Shown here: positions 1 to 7,558 of the stretch, one piece after another
Position numbering within the stretch: the stretch's first letter is position 1
Layout of the letters: each line of letters begins with the position of its first letter
Assembly (NCBI GenBank): GCA_011090425.1
Contig: PHGD01000004.1
Coordinates: forward strand, 34,185 to 98,184
Reading direction: 5' to 3'
Length of the DNA stretch: 64,000 bases
Source: Nitrospira sp. LK70
Lineage (GTDB): Bacteria; Nitrospirota; Nitrospiria; Nitrospirales; Nitrospiraceae
Made by a program: the position numbers and the translations under genes
Notes under the pieces: model-generated
Told to the model about the DNA's origin: nothing
Databases searched by the model: none
The model's input: the letters and a program-made list of their open reading frames with translations, nothing else

Positions 1-1837
1 GGTTGTTCCCGTGACCGAGACGTTGGATGAGGAACGAAAGCGCCTGACCTTCCATATTACCGAGGGAGAGAAGGCGAAGGTTAAGACGGTGACGTTCGAA
101 GGGCTGCATGCGGCAACGAAGAACGAGATGCTCGCTGTCATGTCGACTCGGGAATGGATTCCTTGGTACGGGCTCGTGACGAAGTTCAAGATGCCTTCGA
201 TGGTGTCCGACGCGGGCGTCTTGAAGCGTGAAGAGCTGGCCAATGATGTGGAGCGGATCAGGGAAGTACTCCTGAACAAAGGCTACTTCAATGTGCGGGT
301 CGGTCAGCCGTCGGTGGAGCTTACCGACGATAAAAAATGGTTCCTCATCACCTACCACATCACCGAGGGAGAGCCGTTCACCATAGGAGAAATCGGGTTT
401 CGAGGGCACACGGTGTTTGAGGAGCCGGAGCTTCGAGCGGGATTGAGGATGAAAGAGGGGGAAATTTTTCAGCGTGCCAAAATCCGAGATGAGATCTCCC
501 GAGTCACGGAGCTGTATGGAAGCAGGGGGTATGCGTTCGCGGAAGTCGTACCCAGCGTGAATCCCAGCAATGAAGAACGGACGGTCGGCATCCTCTTCAA
601 CATCAAAGAAGGGCAGATGATGCGGATCCGACAGATCAACATCTACGGCAATGATAAGACACGAGACAACGTCATCCGGCGGGAAATACGAGTGGACGAA
701 CAGGATGTGATCGATACCGCCTCCCTGAAGCGAAGTTTCCAACGCTTGAACAACTTGAATTTCTTCGAAACGGTGGAGATCCTGCCGACACAAGTCGCGC
801 CGGACAAGGTCGATCTGAATGTGCGTGTGAAGGAAAAGCCGACCGGGATGTTCAGCGTCGGCGGCGGGTTCAGCACATTGGACCAACTCGTGGCGGTTGC
901 CGATATCACCCAAGCCAACATGGGCGGGTACGGCTATCTCCTGCGCGTCCGCGGGCAACTCGGTCAGCGAAGAACTCTCGGGTCCATCACCTTCCGCAAT
1001 CCCTATCTGTACGACTCATTGACGTCGCTGCAGATCGATGGCTACCGCACGATGACGAATTACCTGAGTTATTTTGAGGAACGAACCGGCGGAAACGTCA
1101 CACTCGGCCGTTGGATATCGGAATATGTGACGACCAGTATCAGTCTCTTCGGAGAAATACTCACCTACAGGGATCCTGCACCCGGTATCTGTCCGGATCT
1201 GGTTCCGATCGTGTGTCAACAGCTCGGGACGAACTCGAGTACAGGATTTCGGACGTCGATATTCAGAGATACCAGAGATTACTATCTCGATCCCAGAAGC
1301 GGCTGGCGTAGCGGCGGAGGGTTTGATGTCGGAACACCCTATTTGGGGGGCACCTACAATTTCATCAAATATTATGTGGACGTGGTCAAGTACACGCCCC
1401 TCCCATTCGATATGAGGTTTGCGGTGCGGGCTCGCGCGGGAGCGCTCGAGGCGCTGGGAGGAACAGACACTCCACTGAATGAACGGTTTTTCGTGGGAGG
1501 CATCAACACGGTGCGTGGGTTTTCCTTCGGACGGGCCGGTCCCACAGTTCCCACGACCCATTCCCCCTACGGCGCGGTCCGACAATTGATCTTCAACACC
1601 GAGTTGATCTTTACGATCTCCGCCGAGGCGAAATTGAACGGTGTGCTCTTTTTCGACTACGGGAAGGGTTTTGACAACGGTGAGCCGTGGTCGTTCAACT
1701 TGAGACCTGCTGCCGGTATCGAGGGGCGCTGGATTTCTCCCTTCGGTCCCTTGCGTGTCGCCTACGGGATCAACCTAGACCCACGACCCGGTGAGCGAGT
1801 CGGCGTGTTCGAGTTTACGATCGGGACCTTGTTTTAG
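1..1837 (+). CDS. bamA: BamA outer-membrane assembly factor (5' partial)
   Basis: Central pore of the BAM complex, which folds and inserts beta-barrel proteins into the outer membrane. The frame is open to the left edge (V-V-P precedes the first possible GTG at 11), so the start lies outside the window. The visible part holds roughly the last three POTRA repeats, each ending in a typical FNIKEG-like or YHITEG-like strand, then a beta-barrel of about 340 residues. The barrel contains the loop-6 VRGF motif (in GGINTVRGFSFG). The protein ends in phenylalanine (IGTLF), the usual C-terminal signal of outer-membrane barrels. It heads the lipid A operon, as in many Gram-negatives. Confidence 0.96.
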   Translation, partial: VVPVTETLDEERKRLTFHITEGEKAKVKTVTFEGLHAATKNEMLAVMSTREWIPWYGLVTKFKMPSMVSDAGVLKREELANDVERIREVLLNKGYFNVRVGQPSVELTDDKKWFLITYHITEGEPFTIGEIGFRGHTVFEEPELRAGLRMKEGEIFQRAKIRDEISRVTELYGSRGYAFAEVVPSVNPSNEERTVGILFNIKEGQMMRIRQINIYGNDKTRDNVIRREIRVDEQDVIDTASLKRSFQRLNNLNFFETVEILPTQVAPDKVDLNVRVKEKPTGMFSVGGGFSTLDQLVAVADITQANMGGYGYLLRVRGQLGQRRTLGSITFRNPYLYDSLTSLQIDGYRTMTNYLSYFEERTGGNVTLGRWISEYVTTSISLFGEILTYRDPAPGICPDLVPIVCQQLGTNSSTGFRTSIFRDTRDYYLDPRSGWRSGGGFDVGTPYLGGTYNFIKYYVDVVKYTPLPFDMRFAVRARAGALEALGGTDTPLNERFFVGGINTVRGFSFGRAGPTVPTTHSPYGAVRQLIFNTELIFTISAEAKLNGVLFFDYGKGFDNGEPWSFNLRPAAGIEGRWISPFGPLRVAYGINLDPRPGERVGVFEFTIGTLF

Positions 1838-1850
1838 TCGGAGCCTTGGC

Positions 1851-2426
1851 GTGGTACGTTGGAATGGGGTTCGATGGAAGCAATCGGGGGTACGGATCGA
1901 ATGGGCGGTGATGTCGGCTTCGGTCGCCATGGTGCTGGTTCTGAGTGGATGTGCCGGAGGCGGGGGCAAAATCGACACCAAGATCGGCGTGATCAATTCA
2001 CAGCGCTTGCTCAACGAGACGAGCGCTGGCAAGAAAGCCAAAGAGAATCTGACTGCTTTTTCGAAGAATCGACAGGCACTGATGGAATTGGAAGAAAAGG
2101 AGTTGCGGAGGATGGAAGAGGATTTTACCAAGCAGTCCTCTGTCCTCAGCCCTGCAGCGAAGCGAGATCGGGAAGAACAGTTTCGCCGACGCATGCAAGA
2201 GTACCAGCAAAAGGCCTCGGAATTGAATCGGGAAGTCCAGGAAAAACAAAAAGACGTGCTGGAAGGGTTTCGCGATAAGATCGAAACGGTCGTCGCAAAG
2301 GTTGCCAAGCGCCTTGGGCTGCAGGTTGTCGTTGATAAGAGCAAGGGTGGTCCGACCATCTATCATGAACCAGACATGGACATTTCAGGCCTGGTCATCG
2401 AGGAATTCAACCGCGAATATCCGTAA
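1851..2426 (+). CDS. OmpH/Skp-type periplasmic chaperone, probable lipoprotein
   Basis: Member of the OmpH/Skp family, which holds unfolded outer-membrane proteins in the periplasm before BamA. The start is taken as GTG 1851, with GGAG seven bases upstream. That gives a basic N-terminus, a hydrophobic stretch and a lipobox-like LSGC, so a lipid anchor is likely; classical Skp is soluble. An ATG at 1911 would leave no charged n-region. The middle is a long, highly charged coiled coil rich in E, K, Q and R, followed by the usual C-terminal strand segment (LGLQVVVDKSKGG). About 190 aa, close to the family size. Only 13 bases separate it from bamA. Confidence 0.85.
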   Translation: MVRWNGVRWKQSGVRIEWAVMSASVAMVLVLSGCAGGGGKIDTKIGVINSQRLLNETSAGKKAKENLTAFSKNRQALMELEEKELRRMEEDFTKQSSVLSPAAKRDREEQFRRRMQEYQQKASELNREVQEKQKDVLEGFRDKIETVVAKVAKRLGLQVVVDKSKGGPTIYHEPDMDISGLVIEEFNREYP

Positions 2427-2445
2427 TATCTGCTGGAGGTGGGTT

Positions 2446-2988
2446 ATGACGGGGACAGCGAGAGTGATACTAGTAGGCATCGCGTTATCGCTGGTGCAGT
2501 GGGTGGAGCCGCTCTTCGCTGGGGACGTGCTCCGGGTCGGGGTCATGGATCAACAGATGGTGATGGAACGGACGAAGGGCGGGAAGCTGGCTTTGGAGGA
2601 TGTGAAGGGATATTCCATGACCAGACAGAAGATCATCAATTCGGACGAGCAAGACATCAAGGATCTGCAACAGTCCTTACAAGATCCGAACGTCAAACTC
2701 ACCGACCAGGCGAGACAAGAGAAAGAGGAGCAGTTGCGAAGTAAGATGGAAGCGTATCAGCGCCGCCTGCAAGAGTTTAATCGTGAAGTTCAACAAAAAC
2801 AGCGCGAGATGGTCGCGGAATATGCGCAAAAGATCGCCGCGGCAGCGAAGGTTGTGGCTCAGAAAGAGGGGTATACGGCCATCTTCGATAAAGGCAACGA
2901 GGCGGTTATCCACATCGTTCTCTATTACCAGCCGGCACTGGACGTGACGGATGCGGTCGTCAAGGAATTTGATCGACAGAACCCGTGA
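2446..2988 (+). CDS. second OmpH/Skp-type periplasmic chaperone
   Basis: Paralogue of the preceding gene. ATG 2446 follows a strong ribosome site (GGAGGT, about 2434-2440). A cleavable signal peptide is visible (hydrophobic VILVGIALSLVQWVEPLFA, then GD). The mature protein begins with a strand like that of Skp (LRVGVMDQQMVME), continues as a charged coiled coil (NREVQQKQREM resembles the paralogue's NREVQEKQKDV) and ends with the C-terminal strand region. Unlike its neighbour it has no lipobox, so a soluble plus a tethered chaperone pair is a reasonable inference. lpxD, often placed after skp, is not here; fabZ follows directly. Confidence 0.87.
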   Translation: MTGTARVILVGIALSLVQWVEPLFAGDVLRVGVMDQQMVMERTKGGKLALEDVKGYSMTRQKIINSDEQDIKDLQQSLQDPNVKLTDQARQEKEEQLRSKMEAYQRRLQEFNREVQQKQREMVAEYAQKIAAAAKVVAQKEGYTAIFDKGNEAVIHIVLYYQPALDVTDAVVKEFDRQNP

Positions 2989-3026
2989 GACGCAGAACCA
3001 CCTGGGGCAGAGAGGAGGCAGAGCCA

Positions 3027-3479
3027 ATGGCATCGGTCGAGCAGGCTGAGATTCAGACGTTACTTCCCCACCGGTATCCTTTCTTGCTGGTGGATCGAAT
3101 CAAAGAGTTTGAACCGCACAAGATGATCGTCGGGTTCAAAAACGTGACCGTGAACGAACCGTTCTTTCAAGGACATTTCCCAGGACGCCCTGTGATGCCG
3201 GGAGTACTGATTATCGAGGCCATGGCTCAGACAGGTGGCGTGCTGGTCTTCAAGTCAGGGGGATCGGTCGGAAAAACCGTCATGTATCTGACGGGCATCG
3301 ACGAGGCAAAGTTCCGGCGACCAGTGGTGCCTGGCGATCAGCTCCGTTTGGACATCGAAGTCGTCAAGAAGCGGCCTCCGTTCTGGAAAATGCAAGGGAA
3401 GGCATATGTAGACGATGAGATGGTCTGTGAAGCCGTAATAACGGCGATGGTGATGGAAGAGAAGACAGAAACTCGGTAG
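3027..3479 (+). CDS. fabZ: 3-hydroxyacyl-ACP dehydratase FabZ
   Basis: Dehydrates 3-hydroxyacyl-ACP in fatty acid elongation and competes with LpxA for hydroxyacyl-ACP, which explains the linkage. Hot-dog fold of 150 aa, full length. Visible are the N-terminal LPHRYPFLLVDRI motif and the catalytic segment GHFPGRPVMPG with His50, followed 14 residues later by Glu64 in IIEAMAQTGG. This His/Glu spacing matches known FabZ enzymes. ATG 3027 is chosen because AGGAGG lies eight bases upstream; upstream in-frame codons (from 2985) overlap the previous gene and add no conserved sequence. Confidence 0.97.
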   Translation: MASVEQAEIQTLLPHRYPFLLVDRIKEFEPHKMIVGFKNVTVNEPFFQGHFPGRPVMPGVLIIEAMAQTGGVLVFKSGGSVGKTVMYLTGIDEAKFRRPVVPGDQLRLDIEVVKKRPPFWKMQGKAYVDDEMVCEAVITAMVMEEKTETR

Positions 3480-3592
3480 GCGGTGCTGATCGTTCTTCAT
3501 TCCTTGATGCGTAGGGTGGAGTGACGAGCAAGGCAGCGATCCAGTGGTAGACCGATGATCCGTGATGTCTGGTGCAAGTAAAGGGGGTATGC

Positions 3593-4411
3593 GTGAAGAT
3601 ACATCCTACAGCGATCGTTCATCCCAAGGCGAGCCTCGACGGTGACGTGGAGATCGGACCGTTCTGTGTAATCGGGGAGCATGTCGCGATCGGAAAGGGA
3701 AGCCGGTTGCTCTCCCATGTGACGATCGATGGGTGGACGGAGATTGGAGAGCGGAACGAAGTGCACCCGTTTGCTTCGATTGGAGGGCCTCCACAACACC
3801 TAGGTTATAAGGGGGAACCGACTAAGGTCATCATCGGTCATGACAACATTATCAGGGAGTACGTCACGATCAACCGGGGAACCGTCCAAGGGGGTGGAGT
3901 GACCTCTCTTGGGGCAAAGGGCATTCTGATGGCCTATGTGCATGTGGCACATGATTGTCGGCTTGGCGACCACATCATTATGGCCAACGCGGCAAGCCTC
4001 GCCGGACATATCACCATCGGTGATCATGCCGTCATCGGAGGCTTGACCGGTATTCTTCAGTTCGTGCGCGTCGGAGACTACGTGATGGTCGGCGGTTGTT
4101 GCGCGATCGGTCAGGATATTCCTCCATTTACGATGGCAGCCGGCGGGTACCGAGCCCATCTGTACGGTCTCAATTCGATCGGCTTGCAGCGCCATGGTTT
4201 TTCCGTCGATCGCATTGCCCTGCTGAAGAAGGCCTTTGACCTCCTCTTTCGATCCGGCCACCGAACGGCTGAGGCGATTCGGCTGGCCAAGAAGGAGTTT
4301 AAGGGACAGGCCGATGTGGCCAAGATTCTCATGTTTATGGAGGGCACCAAACGTGGAATCTCTCGGGCTGTCAGCCCCGACTTGGAGCGCGAGTTCGATC
4401 AACAAGCGTGA
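3593..4411 (+). CDS. lpxA: UDP-N-acetylglucosamine acyltransferase LpxA
   Basis: First step of lipid A synthesis: transfers a 3-hydroxyacyl chain from ACP to UDP-GlcNAc (or to the 3-amino analogue in some bacteria). 272 aa, with left-handed beta-helix hexapeptide repeats over the first two thirds and a helical C-terminus. His120 in HVAHDC aligns with catalytic His125 of E. coli, and His117 with His122. Gly168 aligns with E. coli Gly173, which favours a C14 acyl ruler. The position matching E. coli His160 is Leu155. GTG 3593 is preferred, as a G-rich site lies just upstream (GGGGGT) and KIHPTAIVHP is the usual N-terminus; GTG 3572 is possible. The stop overlaps an alternative lpxI start. Confidence 0.97.
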   Translation: MKIHPTAIVHPKASLDGDVEIGPFCVIGEHVAIGKGSRLLSHVTIDGWTEIGERNEVHPFASIGGPPQHLGYKGEPTKVIIGHDNIIREYVTINRGTVQGGGVTSLGAKGILMAYVHVAHDCRLGDHIIMANAASLAGHITIGDHAVIGGLTGILQFVRVGDYVMVGGCCAIGQDIPPFTMAAGGYRAHLYGLNSIGLQRHGFSVDRIALLKKAFDLLFRSGHRTAEAIRLAKKEFKGQADVAKILMFMEGTKRGISRAVSPDLEREFDQQA

Positions 4412-4422
4412 GATCACCCACT

Positions 4423-5277
4423 ATGACGGCGGCCATACCTATACCCGACGGTCGGATCGGGGTCATCGCCGGAAATGGACGATTTCCGATCATCTTTGCG
4501 GATAACGCCCGTAAGATGGGGCTCCAAGTATTCGCAGTGGCGCACGAGGGCGAAACCGAACCAGAACTCGAACAGCATGTCGATCGGATCCACTGGGTCA
4601 AGATCGGCCAACTCAATAAACTGATCAATGCGTTCAAGTCCGACGGCGTCCGGAACGTGGTCATGTTGGGAGGCATCAAGAAAACGCATGTCTATAGTCA
4701 TGCACGTCCTGATTTTCGCGTGCTGGCTCTGGCCGCGAAATTGGTCCTCTGGAAGGACGACGATATCTTACGTGCGCTCGCCGCAGAACTCGAAAAGGAT
4801 GGAATCACCATCTGTGAGTCGACGTTCGGTCTGGAAGGGATTTTGGTTGAGGAAGGCACGCTCACGTCCCGTCAACCGACCAAAAAAGAGTGGGCCGACA
4901 TCCGCTATGGCTGGGACGTGGCCAAGGAGACGGGGAGGCTGGACATCGGCCAATGTGTCGTGATTAAAGACCGGGTCGTTGTGGCGGTCGAAGCGGTCGA
5001 AGGAACCGATGAAGCGATCAAGCGTGGAGGCGAACTGGCCAAGGATGGTGCAGTGGTGGTGAAGCGGAGCAAGCCGCAGCAGGATCTTCGGTTTGATCTG
5101 CCGGCAGTCGGTCCCAGGACGATCGCGGTCATGCGTTCCGTCAAGGCCTCGGTGCTTGCGGTCGAGGCCGGCCGATCCGTGATGCTGGATCGGGAATTGT
5201 TGATCAGCCAGGCGGAGGACGCCGGAATCGCCGTCGTCGGCCTCACTCGCGAAGAGGAAGCGAGCACGGAGACCTGA
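4423..5277 (+). CDS. lpxI: UDP-2,3-diacylglucosamine pyrophosphatase LpxI
   Basis: Hydrolyses UDP-2,3-diacylglucosamine to lipid X; it replaces LpxH in many non-gammaproteobacteria. About 284 aa. The N-terminus carries the family motif IGVIAGNGRFPIIFA, and the C-terminal half has the conserved RFDLPAVGPRT segment, which includes the aspartate typical of the family. ATG 4423 is used; GTG 4408 overlaps the lpxA stop and would add five residues. The gene sits between lpxA and lpxB, as expected for its pathway step. Confidence 0.95.
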   Translation: MTAAIPIPDGRIGVIAGNGRFPIIFADNARKMGLQVFAVAHEGETEPELEQHVDRIHWVKIGQLNKLINAFKSDGVRNVVMLGGIKKTHVYSHARPDFRVLALAAKLVLWKDDDILRALAAELEKDGITICESTFGLEGILVEEGTLTSRQPTKKEWADIRYGWDVAKETGRLDIGQCVVIKDRVVVAVEAVEGTDEAIKRGGELAKDGAVVVKRSKPQQDLRFDLPAVGPRTIAVMRSVKASVLAVEAGRSVMLDRELLISQAEDAGIAVVGLTREEEASTET

Positions 5278-5301
5278 GTCAAGGGAAAAGTTTTGAAATC
5301 C

Positions 5302-5345
5302 GACGATCTGTTGATCGAGTGATTTCCGGAATTCAACAGATCGTC
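5302..5345. repeat. 13-bp perfect inverted repeat in the lpxI - Gfo/Idh gap
   Basis: Arms at 5302-5314 (GACGATCTGTTGA) and 5333-5345 are exact reverse complements separated by 18 bases. The RNA would form a strong stem-loop 25 bases after the lpxI stop and 40 bases before the next start. No run of T follows, so it is not a standard intrinsic terminator. It could be an operator, an mRNA-stability hairpin or a partial terminator. Confidence 0.75.
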
Positions 5346-5384
5346 AGATCAATAGGTTCCCAAATTCAAACAATAAAGAGGTGT

Positions 5385-6332
5385 ATGACCAAGCTTCGTG
5401 CCGGTGTCATCGGGGTTGGGCATCTAGGACGACACCATGCGCGGCTCTATGCCACGCTGACCGACTCGACGTTGGTCGGCGTGGTCGATCAGGACCCAGA
5501 ACGGGCTCGAGTCATCGCCGGTCGGCATAACGCACAGGTCTTCGACAGTCTCCCCGAACTCTTGAAGCAGGTTGATGTCGTGAGTGTTGCAGTTCCCACC
5601 TCTGCTCACTATGCCGTCGCCAAAGTCTGCCTTGAAGCTGGAAAACATGTTCTGATTGAGAAGCCCATCACCGTGCGTCCATTCGATGCACAGGAACTTG
5701 TGGATTTGGCGAAGGTCAAGGGGTGCTGGCTGCAAGTGGGCCATAGCGAGCGGTTCAATCCCATCATGCAGATGATGCGGCCGCACATCCAGCGGCCGGT
5801 GTTTTTCGAATGTCACCGGCTCGGTACGTACAATGAGCGAGGCACCGACGTCGATGTCGTGCTGGATCTGATGATTCACGATCTGGACCTGATCTTGTCC
5901 TTCAATCCAGGCCCGGTGGAAGAAGTGCGGGCTGCCGGAGTGCCGGTGCTCTCCTCAACCAGCGATATCGCGAATGCACGCATTCAATTTAGAAGCGGGT
6001 GTGTGGCCAATTTAACTGCGAGCCGAGTTTCTTTACATACCCTGAGGCGGTTGCGTCTGTTCCAGCGCGACAGTTATGTGTCGATGGATTTTCAGTCCCG
6101 TCAGGGCATGATCGGATCCCGGTCGGCTGAGCCGGGCCAAAAACCGAGAGTGGCCGTTGAAGAGTTTAAAGCCGGCGATGCCGAGCCGCTCAAATTGCAG
6201 CTTGAATCATTTCTCCATGCGATCCGGACGGAATCATGCCCGGTGGTATCGGGCGAAGACGGGGCAGCCGCTCTGGAAGTCGGTCATCTGGTGCTGTCCG
6301 CAATCAACGAGTTTCTGCAACGCAATGCATAG
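5385..6332 (+). CDS. Gfo/Idh/MocA-family oxidoreductase
   Basis: NAD(P)-dependent sugar oxidoreductase of 315 aa. The Rossmann motif GVIGVGHLGRHHA is at the N-terminus, the family EKP motif (VLIEKPIT) is near residue 95, and the C-terminal alpha/beta domain follows. ATG 5385 has AAAGAGG upstream. Its place between lpxI and lpxB is informative. GnnA, which oxidises the 3-position of UDP-GlcNAc for 3-amino lipid A in Acidithiobacillus and Leptospira, belongs to this family and sits in lipid A loci. The partner aminotransferase GnnB is not adjacent here, so the substrate stays unproven. Confidence 0.88.
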   Translation: MTKLRAGVIGVGHLGRHHARLYATLTDSTLVGVVDQDPERARVIAGRHNAQVFDSLPELLKQVDVVSVAVPTSAHYAVAKVCLEAGKHVLIEKPITVRPFDAQELVDLAKVKGCWLQVGHSERFNPIMQMMRPHIQRPVFFECHRLGTYNERGTDVDVVLDLMIHDLDLILSFNPGPVEEVRAAGVPVLSSTSDIANARIQFRSGCVANLTASRVSLHTLRRLRLFQRDSYVSMDFQSRQGMIGSRSAEPGQKPRVAVEEFKAGDAEPLKLQLESFLHAIRTESCPVVSGEDGAAALEVGHLVLSAINEFLQRNA

Positions 6333-6333
6333 G

Positions 6334-6354
6334 ACGCCGCTTGCGGAGCGGCGT
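6334..6354. repeat. 7-bp GC-rich hairpin before lpxB
   Basis: ACGCCGC (6334-6340) and GCGGCGT (6348-6354) form a perfect stem with a 7-base loop, starting directly after the stop codon of the Gfo/Idh gene. No T-tract follows, so read-through into lpxB (82 bases on) is expected. Confidence 0.6.
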
Positions 6355-6415
6355 AGCAGTCGCTTCGGCTTAGTCCATCGGATCGTCATCACCGTCTGCA
6401 TCTTCGTAGATCGTC

Positions 6416-7558
6416 ATGGCCCGTATCCTGATTATTTCCGGTGAAGCCTCCGGCGACCTTCACGGAGCCAATCTTGCCAAAGCGCTGAAAGCGCGCGATC
6501 CTCAGGTCTCGCTGGCAGGAATCGGTGGCCGCGCGATGGAGGCGGCCGGTGTGCGGTTGGTGGAGGAAATGGGGCGATTTGACGTCATCGGGATGGTCGG
6601 TCCCTTCGTCTTGCTGTCGATCATACGGCGGTTGATCACGATGCGGCGGTTATTCCGATCAAAACAATGGGACACGGTGGTGTTTATCGATCATCCGGGA
6701 CTCAATATGCGCCTTGCATATTTTGCCAAGGCGGCCGGCTTGCGGGTGGTGTACTATATCGCGCCACAGATTTGGGCCTGGGCGCCTTGGCGGATTCGTT
6801 GGATCAAACAGCGTGTCGATCACGTCTTGGTCATACTTCCGTTTGAGAAGTCCCTCTACGACAAAGCAGGTGTACGCTGTACGTTTGTCGGCCATCCCAT
6901 ATTGGATGCGGTCGCAGGCCGCTACGATCGGAGGGAGCTACGCGGCACATTCGGTTTCTCCGATGACGAACGAGTGATTGCCTTGTTGCCGGGGAGTCGG
7001 CCTCATGAGGTACAAGTATTGCTGCCGATCCTCATCGAGGCTGTAGAGAAATTGGCGCGCAGGGAACCAAAAACGAAGTTTATCCTGGCGCAGGCCTCCA
7101 CCATACAGGATACTCTGTTGCAGCCTCTCCTGAGCCGAAGCCCCGTTCCTATCGCGCTGGTAAAGGAGCAGGCCGCGGAAGTGATGGCCTTGTCGGACCT
7201 TGTGCTGGTGGCTTCTGGTACGGCCACGCTGCAAGCGGCTGTGGTCGGCACTCCGATGGTGTTGTTCTATCGAACCACACCCCTGACCTATTGGTTTGCG
7301 AATGTGGTGATTCGTTTCGTCATTCGAGTCAAATGGATCGGGCTTGTCAATCTGGTGGCCGGCCGGACGATCGTGCCGGAGCTGATCCAATCGACTGCGA
7401 CGGGGCAACGATTGTATGAAGAGGCGCGTCGGATCTTAGACGATCGACCCGGATACGACGAGATGAAACGGGAGCTGGCAAAGGTTCGGGCCGCTTTGGG
7501 TGAACCGGGTGCGTCAGCCAGAGCCGCGGAGGTGGTGTTGACGGCATGTCAGGCTTAG
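6416..7558 (+). CDS. lpxB: lipid-A-disaccharide synthase LpxB
   Basis: Condenses UDP-2,3-diacylglucosamine with lipid X to form the lipid A disaccharide at the inner membrane. GT19 family, 380 aa, the normal length. Seen are the N-terminal ISGEASGDLHGANL motif, the membrane-facing segment with IAPQIWAWAPWR, the LPGSRPHEV motif and the C-terminal nucleotide-binding ASGTATLQAA motif. No strong ribosome site precedes ATG 6416. The last 13 bases overlap the start of msbA, which suggests translational coupling. Confidence 0.96.
   Translation: MARILIISGEASGDLHGANLAKALKARDPQVSLAGIGGRAMEAAGVRLVEEMGRFDVIGMVGPFVLLSIIRRLITMRRLFRSKQWDTVVFIDHPGLNMRLAYFAKAAGLRVVYYIAPQIWAWAPWRIRWIKQRVDHVLVILPFEKSLYDKAGVRCTFVGHPILDAVAGRYDRRELRGTFGFSDDERVIALLPGSRPHEVQVLLPILIEAVEKLARREPKTKFILAQASTIQDTLLQPLLSRSPVPIALVKEQAAEVMALSDLVLVASGTATLQAAVVGTPMVLFYRTTPLTYWFANVVIRFVIRVKWIGLVNLVAGRTIVPELIQSTATGQRLYEEARRILDDRPGYDEMKRELAKVRAALGEPGASARAAEVVLTACQA

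Noticed and set aside
6334..6354. Hairpin as intrinsic terminator before lpxB
   Set aside because: No T-run after the stem, and lpxB belongs to the same pathway.
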